From Sorghum bicolor (Eukaryota > Streptophyta > Magnoliopsida > Poales > Poaceae): a stretch of 64,000 nucleotides of DNA. Shown here one piece after another: positions 22,238-33,481 of this stretch (its first letter is position 1; every line of letters begins with the position of its first letter). The stretch is from assembly GCF_000003195.3 (NCBI RefSeq), contig NC_012871.2, forward strand, positions 5,567,997 through 5,631,996, read 5' to 3'. The translations under genes were made by a program, and so were the position numbers. The notes beneath the pieces are model-generated. The model had not been told where the DNA came from. It saw only the letters and a program-made list of their open reading frames with translations, and did not search any database.

Positions 22238-23090
22238 TACTCCCAGCCGCAAAGAACGAACATGGGCGCGCACTTCACGTGAATGAAGAATATAAAAACA
22301 AACAAAAAAAAAAGCTATCATGTCCCATCTCTCGCTCTCCCCGAAAAATCAGTGCGGGCAGGCGCCGTATCTGCTCGGCTCGCCCGTGCCTGTCCGCCGC
22401 CGGCCAGGGGGCCCCACACCGCAAATCCCAAGGATCCTCGACGGCGATCTCACGTCCAAACCACGCAGCACGCGAATCGCGTTGCCGAAAGCAAAACAAC
22501 AGGCTCACAGAGATCGAGCTTCCGTGTTGGCGCCGTGAGCCCTGTGATTGATTCTGTGAAAGTGAAACGAACGGGGACGGAGAGTGTAGCACCGGCACCG
22601 AATGGTGGATGGAGACGGCTCATGTTCCGGGATATTTGGGGGTGGCCGGTGGCGTGGATGGATTTGACGTCCTCATCGAGAAGCTGCGGCCTTGGAAAGG
22701 TTTACGGTTGTCATCTTCATTCAGATTAGGCAGCTTCTCGGCTTCGGCTCGACCCCGGATTGTTTGGAACGATGGAAAAGCATGAACAAATCTTGAGCCC
22801 TGTCCGTTTCTTCGCTGAAAATACTATTTCCTAATCTGTTGCGAGAGAAAAACACGAACGAACGACGGAGGCATTTTAGAATTTGGAACCAAGAGCGATT
22901 TGAGCCCCTCGGGAAGAAATGGATTAAATAAAACTCATGGGACACACGAGTTCCACCAACCCAAAACACAAATGGAAAAAAAAAAAAACGGGAGCAACAC
23001 ATCGACTCCCACGAATGAATGATACATCGCCGCCGGTCCTGTGGACGACGGCTCCTCCGGCGACAACAATCCCGGCCGGCCAAGACTAGT

Positions 23091-23339
23091 CTAGACGACG
23101 GTGTAGAGGATGATTTCTGAGGGGGCGTCGAGCCTCTGCCCCTGCTGCTTCTTCATCATCATCGCGGCCGAGGCCGCGGCGTCGCCCTTGCGGCCGTCCC
23201 CGCCGGATGCCGCAGCCGCGTGGGACCCGGTGCCGCCGGCGGGCGGGTGGTAGTAGAGGCGCGCGGTCTGCGGGCAGTGGGAGTGGAACCGCGCCGCGAT
23301 GCGCACGCCCATGTCCAGCAGCTCCACGTACTTGCCCAT
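23091..23339 (-). CDS. Conserved short plant protein of unknown function, 82 aa
   Basis: Single-exon frame from ATG at 23339 to TAG at 23091. The N-terminus [20 protein letters not shown] followed by [12 protein letters not shown] is a block I recognise from small unannotated proteins across flowering plants. A low-complexity Gly/Ala/Lys linker (residues about 36-65) and the end EIILYTVV follow. No signal peptide or membrane segment is evident. The family has no established function that I know of. The start is supported by the conserved Met-Gly-Lys-Tyr opening and by a TATA box about 300 bp upstream. Codons are GC-rich, as in many grass single-exon genes. Confidence 0.8.
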   Translation of the reverse strand: MGKYVELLDMGVRIAARFHSHCPQTARLYYHPPAGGTGSHAAAASGGDGRKGDAAASAAMMMKKQQGQRLDAPSEIILYTVV

Positions 23340-23642
23340 CTCCAGCCGCTCTACCTCCCCCTTCTTCTTCTTCTTCGCCGGCAGCGCAGATTACTGAATC
23401 TCTCCGCGAACCGCCTCTGCTAGCTCTTGGATCTCGAACGGGAAGGGAAGATGATTTAGTGTTAGCTTAGCGGTCGATTTGGATCCAGATTGGTATTGGT
23501 AGGGCTAGAGCTGCTATTGCTTTTCGTGGAAGGAGGTGTCCCAGGAACAGGAACAGGGCGCTGCGGCCATGGGACGGCGGAGCCGGAGGAGAGGAGGAGG
23601 GTTGCTCATGCCTGGGCTTGGGGAAGGAGATGGCCGGCCTCC

Positions 23643-23648
23643 TTTATA
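23643..23648 (-). promoter_or_regulatory. TATA box of the 82-aa protein gene
   Basis: Minus-strand TATAAA within AGTATAAAGGAGG, about 300 bp upstream of the ATG. The 5' UTR between is GC-rich with CTTCTT tracts. Confidence 0.6.
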
Positions 23649-24053
23649 CTACTGGCGGTGGTGGCGAGTCCAAGCCCTGTAGCCAAGGAGGCGGGGTGGG
23701 GCCGTTGGTGACGTGGGGTAGGAGTAATTAATAGTAAATAAATTAATAAAATCATTAATTACTCCCGCGTTGGGTGTGGGCTGGCGGCAGTTGGTGTGTG
23801 TGCGCTCGTTGACACCGCGTGGACCTGCTGGAACGGTTAAAACGGACCGAGCTGCTTTTACCATGCTTTTTTCTCTCTCTCCCGTTGTTCCAGTTTGCTG
23901 GGAGATAAAAAAAAACGTTTCTGCCATGGAAATTACAGTGGTTTTTTTCCGTCTGTGTAGTACTATTATTAACTGTAATAGTATGTTGTTCACGTTTGTC
24001 ACGGCGCCCCCATTTCTCCTCAATCGTGCGAAAAAAAAAGCACGTGAAGCTTC

Positions 24054-24368
24054 GGGTATACCTCACAACAGATACATGAGCTATTGTGAGCTGTTTTTTT
24101 GCCAAACACTTATTTCAAAACAATTTCATGGGTGAAGCTATTTTTTTCCCTCCTCTCACAAAGACATAAGTTGGATGAAGCTGGAAAAAAAGTAGCTTAT
24201 TGCAGCTTCTCCCTCATTTCTCTCTCTCAACTATGCATAAAGTAGTTGGTGAAGCTATTTTGCCAACACTTTCTCCAAAACAGCTCAGCTTCATCTAGAA
24301 AGTCACTTATGAAGCTATTTTCTAAAAAACAGCTTTACTAGTGAAGTTGAGCTGTGCCAAACAAGCCC
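24054..24368. mobile_element. Tourist-like MITE with AAGCTGTTTT motifs
   Basis: Right end CCAAACAAGCCC followed by TTC; left end GGGTATACCTCAC preceded by TTC. Internal inverted repeats of TTGCCAAACAC and GAAGCTATTTT. Related to the elements at 3071 and 25276. Confidence 0.55.
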
Positions 24369-24421
24369 TTCGTTGCTCAGTTCCTTTCATGGACTCACTC
24401 ACTCAACCCAACCCACACTTT

Positions 24422-24664
24422 GGCCTTGTTTAGTTCCTAAAAAATTATGCAAAATTTTTCAGATTCTCCGTCACATCGAATCTTTAGACGTATGCATGAA
24501 GTATTAAATATAGACGAAAATAAAAACTAATTACACAGTTTGGTCCGAATTGACGAGACGAATCTTTTGAGCCTAGTTAGTCTATGATTGGACAATATTT
24601 ATCAAATATAAACGAAATTGATACTATTCACATTTTATAAAAAATTTTGCAAGTAAACAAGGCC
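24422..24664 (-). mobile_element. GGCCTTGTTTAG-family Tourist MITE
   Basis: Reversed full-length copy of 243 bp: opens GGCCTTGTTTAGTTCC, closes GCAAGTAAACAAGGCC. Confidence 0.85.
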
Positions 24665-24867
24665 TTGTCAAAGAAAAAAAAACAAAAAACCAACCCACGC
24701 TACTTGAAAGCGAAAGCACCCTACCACTCTCGCGCCGTCTCGGAGTAGTACTCTCCATGTTGCCTGGGGGGAAGGAACGGAACGGAACGGAGGGGGGAGG
24801 TTCCTGTGCGTTCCGGGTTGACGGAACGGGAAGCCTGGCGAGGTGCGGCCTCGCCCAGATGAAGCCT

Positions 24868-24895
24868 GCCTCCGCCTCCGCCTCCGCCTCCGCCT
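24868..24895. repeat. GCCTCC microsatellite
   Basis: Four and a half units of the hexamer GCCTCC in GC-rich DNA. Confidence 0.85.
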
Positions 24896-25275
24896 GGGCC
24901 GGGCTCGCTCCCGCGCGGTCGGTACGAATGTGTGGTGTCCAGGACAACTTGACCTTCGCGATTTTTTTTCCCAACCAAAAATACTTGTACCAGTAGTACT
25001 CCTACGTGCTACCACAAATGCTACTTTTTTTTTCTTCAACAATGACTCGTACCGATACGAGTACTACTGCTACTCGCTGGGGGTTTGCTCCGTTCACACG
25101 CGCGGCGGTCGGTGTGTTTTTGGTGGGTGGGCCGCGGTCGTCCATGGCCAGGCGCCAAATGCAGCGTACCATTCGGCAGTAGAGCAGATACAATAATAAT
25201 TTTATAGCTAAGATAATCGGTGTTTTTGCTGATGTGGAGGATAAAAAAAAAGCTTAACTTTTATTTCAACATTAA

Positions 25276-25588
25276 TGTCTTATTTAGCACACCTCAATTT
25301 TACTAGTGAAATTGTTTTTTTAGAAAAGAGTTTTATGACCAACTTTCTACGTAAATCTGAGCTGTTTTGAAAAAGTTATTTGGCAAAACAGCTTTAATGC
25401 ATGGATGAAAGAAATAAAATGGGAAGAAAGCTAAGATAAGCTATTTTTCAGTTTCATCCTAACTCATGTCTTTTTTAAAGAGAAGAAAGATAGTTTCACT
25501 CATAAATCTGTTTTGGAAAAAAATGTTTGGCAAAAAAAAAAACTCATAATGGCTCATGAAGCTGTTGTACCCTGTGCCAAATAGACCC
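25276..25588. mobile_element. Tourist-type MITE, 313 bp
   Basis: Ends TGTCTTATTTAGCACA and TGTGCCAAATAGACCC are imperfect inverted repeats, with TAA at 25273-25275 and 25589-25591. Interior motifs match the 24.05-kb element. Confidence 0.75.
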
Positions 25589-26459
25589 TAAATTGGACAC
25601 GAAAACATAAGCATATGTGGAGTATATGCGATGAGAGTAAAAAAAGAGAAAGTAAAACATGGTATCACATAATAATAAAAACTATTTTTGCGGGAATAAT
25701 AAAAACCTTTTTAAAACTAAACAAGTGACAACTATTATATAATTTGACTCTTATAACTTGAGTTATAACTAAATACTTGGCTCTATTATTAATCTTGCTC
25801 TTAGGCAGCGAGCGATATCCATGACTTGGACCTTTTCCTCCGCAACATGGAGGCTAGTGGCTAGTTGTTAGCACCATAGTGCTAATCAAGCTGATAACGA
25901 TCAATTAAGCATCTGTGGTGTGTGCAGGCGTACGTTTCATACGCACCATCACCAACCGGCCGATGCTGATATATTCCTTCCTGGCTTCCTTTATGTTTTT
26001 CTTTAAAATATATATATATGAAATTCCTGTATCTTCTGTCTAAAAAGAAGAATCGGTGTTGGTGATCCATGAGATTCCTATATTTTCTTTCACATGCATC
26101 CACCAGCTCACAAGGCCCTACGAGAAGCGGTGGTGGATTCAAGATTTCAAATTTGGGTATATTAGCCAAGTCAAAGGAAAAGCACTTTATGAATAAATTC
26201 ATGAAGTCCAATTTTAAAGAAGCAAAGGAAGTTTGCAAATAAAAGCACTTATAATTTATGAAGTTGACCATCAACAAAGCAAGGAAATTTGTGGTTGTTG
26301 GCAAAGGACAAATGGAACTTTAAGATTTTGCCTCCGAATCGACGTTTGCCCCGGCCAGCTTCGGCTTCCAGATGCCTCGTGGGCTTACGGACGTGCACTT
26401 GTGTGACAACGTGTCCTTATCTAGGGCGTCTCAAAATTTTGAAGGAATAAATCCATATT
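25589..26459. other. Intergenic, no gene recognised
   Basis: AT-rich, without motifs I can name. A minus-strand frame at 25882-26304 lacks any domain. Confidence 0.45.
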
Positions 26460-26935
26460 ACTCCCTCCAAATTTGGCTTATGTCTAAATAACCCTCTAAA
26501 CTAACAATTAGTTCAATTTACTCCCTCGAGTTATTTAAGTTGGTCCAACTAACACCTTAAAGAGTTTTTCTTTTTTATTTCTCTATGTACAGATTACATT
26601 TTAGTTTCAAATTTTATGAGGTGATAGATAACATTGTATTTTGGGTTAGAAAAATGCACTATTAATTTTTCATCATTATATTTTATATGATATTGTATCT
26701 CTAGTGTTAATTTATTCTTAAATTTCCTAAGCTATCAAAATTTTGGTAAAAAGTTAAGATATATTTTTTCTAACATAACTTATGATGTTCTCTATAATAT
26801 CACAAAGTTGATATTAAAACTCAACTAATACATAAAAAAAGAAATAAAAAATCGTGTTAAGGAGTAAACTATACTAACTGAAATAGTTGGAGGGAGTAAA
26901 TTGAACCAAATCTAAGTTTATGGGGTTTGTTGTCT
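26460..26935. mobile_element. MITE-like element with CTCCCTC arms
   Basis: Inverted arms: AGTTCAATTTACTCCCTC at 26511-26528 against GGAGGGAGTAAATTGAACC near 26889-26907, with weaker similarity on either side. The middle is AT-rich. Exact ends and target duplication were not fixed. Confidence 0.6.
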
Positions 26936-27177
26936 ACCTAGCATATTCCTGCCAGCAGTTTTCAAAAAAAAATAGTGAGACATGTTCCATGTATACCTTG
27001 GCCCTTTTTTCCTATATTAGTAATTGTACAAGTAAGTAATTTTGAAACATTAAGACTTTTGAGATTTTTGTTGTGGTGAAGATGTAGGTAATTTAGATTT
27101 TGGGTTATTTGTAATGAAACACTTTGACTTGTGCTATACACTTAGATGTACACTTGGTACAGATACACTTATATTTA

Positions 27178-27416
27178 GGTCTTGTATAGTTCACCCCAAA
27201 ATTTTAAAACTTCTTAAGATTTCTCATCACATCGAATCTTGTGGCACATGTATGGAGCACTAAATATAGACAAAAAAAAATTAATTGTATAGTTTGTCTG
27301 TAATTTACGAGACGAATCTTTTGAGCTAGTTAGTCTATAATTGGACAATAATTATCAAATACAAACGAAAATGCTACAGTGTCAAAATCTAAAACTTTTT
27401 AAACCTAAACACGGCC
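27178..27416 (-). mobile_element. GGCCTTGTTTAG-family Tourist MITE
   Basis: Reversed copy from GGTCTTGTATAGTTCACCCC to CCTAAACACGGCC. TTA occurs on both flanks if one end base is allowed to vary. Confidence 0.8.
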
Positions 27417-27450
27417 TTAGGAAGGTCAAAACATTTTATAATTTATATTA

Positions 27451-27695
27451 GGCCTTGTTTAGTTGGTGAAGGAAAAAAAATTTTGCGACAGTATAACACT
27501 TTCGTTTGTTTATGATAATTATTATTCAATCATGGATTAATTAGACTCAAAAGATTTGTCTCGTAAATTTTGACCAAACTGTGTAATTAGTTTTTATTTT
27601 TATTTATATTTAATACTCTATGCATGTGTCTAAAAATTCGATGTGATAGAGAATTTTAAAAAATTTTGAGTTTTTGGGTGGAAGTAAACAAGGCC
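27451..27695 (+). mobile_element. GGCCTTGTTTAG-family Tourist MITE with TTA duplication
   Basis: 245 bp, GGCCTTGTTTAGTTGG to AAGTAAACAAGGCC, flanked by TTA (27448-27450 and 27696-27698). This is the clearest evidence that the family is Tourist-like. Confidence 0.88.
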
Positions 27696-28880
27696 TTAGA
27701 TTGGAACGGATGGAGTATTTTTTAGTTCTAACTACTAATTAGCCCGTTAAGGCCTTAATAAAGATCCAAACATATTGCCATGGACTACATCGAGTGCCTC
27801 CTCCTCGTCACCTGGTTGCGTCGATTTGAGGCACAAGTCACGGTCTACACGCAACAGCGAAAAGTGATAGGGCCGTGGGCGAGCGAGACTGGTATTTGGG
27901 CCTCACAACTTTGGGCTGGCCTGTCAGCACATGGGCTTAAGTTTGTACCGCCGTAAATGGGCCCTCCGAACGTCGCAAGCTTCGCTGTACGTATTCCATG
28001 ATTCCGTGCTGTCCCGTCGTCCCGACGGATTCGAGTCACAACAACATTTCAGTGATCTCCTTTCAAAAAAAAAAAGAGAGTCATCTCCTTATATATATTT
28101 TTAAAAAACATCTGAGTAATCAGAGTACAGAGGTGTAACAACAGCTTTAACCTAGTGTTTCAAATAAATGTATACTGAAAATATACAGAGGTGCCATTAA
28201 AAATTATATGGATATGGATGACTAAACATCTAGTTATCACAACTAAATAGATTTAATATAAGTAATTGTTATTACTTTGAGATACTAAACAATGACTAAT
28301 GCTTACGTCTCCTAAGATTCTATCATGTGCAAGAGCATGGTTAGAGGAACAACTTTGATTAATATAAATCTATTTTTTTAGAGATACAAAAACTAATTAC
28401 ACAATTTGTCTATAAATCGCGAGATGAATCTTTTAAGCCTAATAGAAATCAGCAAGAGGTCTAGCCGTTGAAGTGGAAATCAAACGGCTGAAAATAAATT
28501 TACTAAAATTGAAGAAGTGAATTAAGGTCGTAGGTGATAGCCCCACGACATTCTGAGGTGTCAACAGCACTGTATGTGTTGAGCTTGTCACGACTCTACA
28601 TCTACATAGATTTTAGGCAAGCGTGTCGACTTGAGCACTGAAATCTGACCACAGCCAAACCAACACGGCCTCTCTCTTCGGCAGTTCGGCCTTCTCTCCT
28701 TTATCTCAACTTACTTGCTGATTTATTTTGTCGTGACCGCAAATTGTTGTACTTGCTCTAGTCGGCTGGGGTTCTGTTCACCAATCACAATCACCAGTAA
28801 GACGAAGATTTTGAGAGCCTCAGAACTCAGATTGATCACATGATGGTGCCTCACATTCAAGTTGTTACGTTTCAGCTACT
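27696..28880. other. Intergenic, no gene recognised
   Basis: Contains a short piece of the same MITE family near 28385-28440 (GAGATGAATCTTTTAAGCCT) and otherwise unassigned DNA. Confidence 0.45.
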
Positions 28881-29420
28881 TGCAGCAGGGTATGAAGAAG
28901 GAATATAAATAGATTAAAATATTAATCACTAAGAATCAAGAGCGCGCTACTGTAGAAATTGCTAAGCGCACTCACACTGCAGACTCTATCATAGAGTCTA
29001 AAGTTATTTATTACCTTAAACAATGTGGACTTGGAGTCTAAATAACACTTGAAGTCTTATTTTTTATACCTCTTTCTTCAATAAATATGCTGCCACATCG
29101 GCAAAATACCATAAATAATATGTAATTAATTGTCTTGAACTCTGCGATAGAGTCTTGTATTGTGAGTGCTCTAATATTTTGGAATAAACTTATACTTATA
29201 CAAAGGGATCAACAGTTATAAGTTAATGTTAGTGGATGACGTGACATGCTGATATGGACAACTAAATGCATGTTAGTGGATGACGTGTCATAATTGCAAA
29301 TGCTAGTTGCTCATAAATGCATCCGATAATAGACTGATTAGGTAGACAGTTTGTATGTTTAGAGAAATAGTTAGTGGAGTTTAGCTTTATAGACTTTATA
29401 GGTTTTTAACGACCATTTTA
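28880..29420 (+). repeat. Dispersed repeat shared with 63.2 kb
   Basis: Shares with 63190-63480 the words ATGAAGAAGGAATATAAATA, TTAATCACTAAGAAT, AGTTAATGTTAGTGGATGA and GATTAGGTAGACAG in the same order. In this copy a 206-bp MITE has inserted inside it. Confidence 0.7.
28966..29171. mobile_element. Tourist-type MITE, GACTCTATCATAGAG family, copy 1
   Basis: Ends GCGCACTCAC and GTGAGTGCTC with TAA at 28963-28965 and 29172-29174. Internal words GACTCTATCATAGAGTCTAA and CCTCTTTCTTCAATAAATAT are repeated in the copy at 51101. Confidence 0.85.
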
Positions 29421-29770
29421 ACAAACTGAATGCGTTGGATTTTATCTTTTGAGAGCGTCAGGCTTATCAACAAGCAGTACGAGGAACTGTCGAGGTGTTT
29501 TTCACAAAAGACAAAAAGACAGCTACCTCCATTTAGTTTGTTTCAGCAAGCTATTTCCAACAACCGATTGTTGAGAGCCAGTAAACAACCGGAAGAAGTG
29601 CTGAAAACAACACACGAATTACACAGTGTTATCCTAAACATACAAGCTACTGCAGGCTATTTGACTTAGAATCTCTGATATTCCATCACTTTTTAAATTA
29701 TAAATACAGACCTACGTTAAATTTAGAAGGTAAGAAATAAAGAGAGATAGTAAGCAACGGGAAGAGAGAT

Positions 29771-30007
29771 GGCATTGTTTAGTTCACCCCGAAATCCAAA
29801 AAGTTTTCAAGATTCTCCGTCACATCAAATTTTGCGGCACATGCATAAAGCATTAAATATAGACGAAAACAAAAATTAATTACACAGTTTATCTGTAAAT
29901 CGCGAGATGAATCTTTTGATCCTAGTTCATGATCGGATAATATTTGTCAAATAAAAACGAAAGTGTTACAGTAGCGAAATCTAAAAATTTTTGTGAACAA
30001 CAAGGCC
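29771..30007 (-). mobile_element. GGCCTTGTTTAG-family Tourist MITE
   Basis: Reversed copy: GGCATTGTTTAGTTCACCCC to GTGAACAACAAGGCC. Holds AGTGTTACAGTAGC and the CGCGAGATGAATCTTTTGA word. Confidence 0.8.
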
Positions 30008-30770
30008 GTAACCCCCACCACAACCCGATCTCCCCTACTCTCGTCTCTTGCGAGTCTGAACACAAAGAGCTTCTATGCGGGACCTTCACTGCTGCCACCA
30101 AGTTCTTTTTCTATGTATACGACAGGAGGAGGGGACGATGTGTCCTCACCTGATATATCAACCACCAATCCTAAGTTAGCGGTGGAGGGCAGTAGCCTAG
30201 CAAGAAGAGCCTACAGTCGAGTTTCACAGGACATGAGAGTGGGAGTAGTTTAACGTGTATATATGACTTGTTTCGCGGAAAGAAAATTTGCGAGTGTCAT
30301 ATCAGATATGTTAGCACATATTTAAAGTATTAAATATAGACTAATCAAAAAATAAATTACATATCTGCCTGAAAACTGCGAGACAAATTTATTAAACCTA
30401 ATTAATTTGTCATTAGCACATGTTGACTAGTGTACCAGTTATAGCTAATTATAGACTAATTAGGGGCTTAAAAGATCCGTCTCTCGATTTACAACTAAAC
30501 TGTGTAATTAGTTTTTTTGTCAACACCTAATGCTCCATACATATGTCAGATTCGATGAGATAGGTGAAATTTTTTTTCACTAAATATCTTTCACCACTAA
30601 CTAGGCCTAGGAGACAGAAACTAATTTTTTATTAAATATCTTCTATTTATCAACCATTCACCATTAATCATGTTGGCATATGCTTGTTTTGTGTTCTCTA
30701 TAATCTATCTTAAAAATTTCTAGAACGAACTATTTTACGTGACGGAGAAGGAAGTAAATGACTACTAGTT
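30008..30770. other. Intergenic with degraded MITE pieces
   Basis: A short GC-richer frame at 29993-30253 has no recognised domain. At about 30440-30610 a diverged partial copy of the GGCCTTGTTTAG family occurs (CTGTGTAATTAGTTTTTTTG, then TAACTAGGCC). Confidence 0.45.
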
Positions 30771-31023
30771 GCCGAGTGACCAACCTGTCTTAAAATAGCT
30801 GGATATCATCTTGTATCTTGTCACAGAAATAGCTCAAAATAAATAAATACTAACTGAAGGATTATTATATATACATTACTAGTCTTTTGGAGATAAATAA
30901 CTTGCAATTTTGTCTAAAAGGAAATGATTTAAAACTTGAGATAAAAGTAGCATGAACTAAATCACTGCTAATTTTGGAGTAGCATGTCTTTGGTCAGTAC
31001 TTGTCAGTGACTAGGTTTCCCCT

Positions 31024-31031
31024 CTATATAT
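31024..31031 (+). promoter_or_regulatory. Putative TATA box, MEG-like gene 1
   Basis: CTATATAT about 95 bp upstream of the ATG, in a stretch closely matched upstream of MEG-like gene 2 (TGTATATATG near 35580). Confidence 0.55.
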
Positions 31032-31122
31032 GTAACTGCGTAGAACAGGCCAGCATTGCATACCGCTATAGGTATAAACTCTTATAGGATCGCACAGGGA
31101 GTTTCTTTAATTATCTTGCGAC

Positions 31123-31721
31123 ATGGGGAAGTACACAAAGCGCGTGGATGCACTAGTGTTTTTCTCGTTACTTTTCCTCGGATATTTTGCTGCTCATGTG
31201 CAGGGGAATGGTATGTAAGTGAAAACTATACAAACATTTGTGCTTAGGTAGATATGATGTAGACGATTTAGAAGATATTATATCATGATACCATACATCT
31301 ATCTTGCCGAATTGACGATATGTCAAATATGTTAAATTACTCAAATAATGCAGACATGCATATATGTACCATAACCTAGACATGCATACAGATCTGTCAC
31401 GCTAAAATATTTTACAATTAGTCTCGCGAGCCATTTGTTGGTAGAAGGCTTATCATTTACCTTTTACATATAGGTCATGGCACAGATGAAGTCGGCGCTC
31501 CTTCCACATCTGAAGAAGTAATTACGCGAAGATCAGGAGCACAATGTGCTCAAAATAATCGTAATCTTCCATGCCAAGATAAAAAGTGCTTCTGCTGTAT
31601 TGGGGGCCGAACTCATGATTGTTATTATACACTGCATGACTGTAAAGCTCCTGCTTCTAAACACAAATCAAGATCTCTATTATTAGTATATCATGTAATG
31701 GCAGGCAATGTTATTGAATAA
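31123..31721 (+). CDS. MEG1-like secreted cysteine-rich peptide, frameshifted C-terminus
   Basis: Member of the maize Maternally Expressed Gene 1 family, secreted peptides of the endosperm basal transfer layer that act on nutrient uptake. Exons 31123-31210 and 31474-31721 give 111 residues. Residues 1-28 form a signal peptide with the family signature KRVDALVFFSLLFLGYFAAH. The mature region has Cys at spacing C-x8-C-x4-C-x-C-C-x7-C-x6-C around CFCCIGG. Compared with the copy 4.5 kb downstream, one base is missing just after the seventh cysteine. This removes the HAC ending and the stop and adds about 25 unrelated residues. The eighth cysteine, needed for four disulfides, is therefore lost. 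The gene may still be transcribed, but correct folding is doubtful. Confidence 0.85.
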
Positions 31722-32696
31722 TATATTAGGGAATATCAATTTTGGTATAAGAATTTTTTAGGCCACCACAAAATTCACGAAATTCAGCGAAGATTTCGCC
31801 AAAATTTGTTTAGAGACTTAAACATGTAGTATGTATTTTTTTCTAAATTTTTTACTAAACAAAATATTAGAATGGTTCACCTATTGAGTAGTAGTAGAAT
31901 ATGCAACATGTACAATAGAAAATAGGAGTGTAGCATTATATAGCACATGTATTAGTGTGACACGTAAGTCCTGATATTTCTTTAGGCCACCCATGAAATT
32001 AGCGAAATTCGCCAAATTCCTGCAAAATTTCACCAAAAGTTTGAACCATGAGCAATTAATAGAAATAAATTAAGAATATACTATCTTTATAGAGGTGCGA
32101 CTCTTGGTGAATAACATCGTAAAAACTCTAAGTTGATGGATAACATCGCTACACTATGGCTTGGTCCTGGGCTTGGGCCTAGACTCGGGCCCAAGCCCCT
32201 CAACGAAGGAGGGACTCAATACCGCTGTGTTAAAGCCACAAAGTGTTACACCTGCCACATTTCTAATTCATCTTAGATTTTTTTTTTCCTTTGGCCAAAA
32301 GCATATGATTTGACATTTCATTGCAACCGAAAATACGCACATTCCACTCAACTCCAACTTTCCCATGAGGTTTGGTTGATTGGTTCCTTCCCGTTTCGTT
32401 GAAATAAAAGGTTCCAGATTTCTCATAAGCTAGGATGATCGATGACCGGAGCTGGAGGAGTCCACACATGGAATTGCTTGGGGGTAGAGGTCATGCCAGA
32501 TTAGCGGTACAAGAGGGACTCACTAAGCGACCTTGAATTTGGGTGTATCTCTCTGTTTTTGAGGTCCTAGTGTGTAAAGGTGTTAGATATTTAAGCAATT
32601 TTCATGTTAATTTAATCCAAAAAATAATTCGCATAAATATGATGACATATAAACAATTTATCATGGCAATGATAGAGTCATGTGTTGTCAAATAAA
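31722..32696. other. 3' flank of MEG-like gene 1
   Basis: AT-rich. Around 32.04-32.28 kb it resembles DNA downstream of gene 2 (ACTCAATACCGCTGTG versus ACTTAATACCGTTGTG), so the tandem duplication reached past the genes. No other gene. Confidence 0.5.
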
Positions 32697-33481
32697 TTAT
32701 TTTTTTTGACTGTCAACGGGGGGAGTCGCTCCCCACCTGAGTATTTTGTATTTTCATATCGGCCCTGAATGGCCTAATGTCATTGAACTTTTACATCTCC
32801 ATCGGACTGATGGAGTTTAGATACGTACAGAAAGAAAAGTTCTGAACGAAATCTAGTGAAATAAGACACTCATCCTTCCCCTTGTCTCGCCGACTCGAAG
32901 GCTAGTTCCCATGCTTGCACAATATGGCGCTTGGATGGTTGGAGTCTGAACCCCCATTGGACTGAAACCACCGAACATTGCTGCAGTAGTTGATTCAATC
33001 CGGTGGCTTGATTCCTGAAGACCTTCTCGTTTCTGGACTTCCACAATTGCCAACAGCATAGGGCTATGAAGGTAGAGAAGCCTTCACTTGGGATCATATC
33101 CGGGCGCGGCCAGGAAGTGACATTGTCTGGTTGGAGGGGAGCATGGATACCCAGACAATTCCAAAATTGGGTTGCCAAACCACAGGAGCAGAAGATGTGT
33201 GCCTGTGTTTCTTCATGTTGCCCGCAGACTTCACAAGTTGAGTGATCAATGACATGCTTCCGCATTAGGAGTGCCCTGGTATGGAGTCTATCTTGTGAGA
33301 GCAACCACATGAACAGCTGTACTCTCGGTGGTGCAAAGGACTTCCAAATGAAGGTAGCACTTGCAGATGTCGGCTGTCCCTTAGCCTTTAGCATTCTGTA
33401 GATGGCCCCACTATCAAGCCTTGAATCCTGCGTACAGAACATCGACTCCCGCTTGTCCGGCACATCAGAAAGTTCAACCAA
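32697..33481 (-). pseudogene. LINE 3' end: RT zinc-binding domain remnant
   Basis: A 203-residue minus frame (33481-32870) contains FIWKSFAPPRVQLFMWLL, RLHTRALLMRKHV, the Cys pair CEVCG, and HIFCSCGLATQFW, the zf-RVT domain found after the reverse transcriptase of plant L1-like elements. A short A tract on the minus strand near 32697-32707 fits the LINE tail. No polymerase domain lies upstream, so the copy is strongly 5'-truncated. It falls between the two MEG-like genes. Confidence 0.85.

Noticed and set aside
22275..22729. 148-codon plus frame and 107-codon minus frame.
   Set aside because: Mutually overlapping, Arg/Pro-rich, no recognisable domain; probably GC-rich noncoding DNA.
29430..29669. 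79-codon plus frame with plausible composition.
   Set aside because: No family recognised and no splice or promoter context; could be a fragment of an unknown gene.
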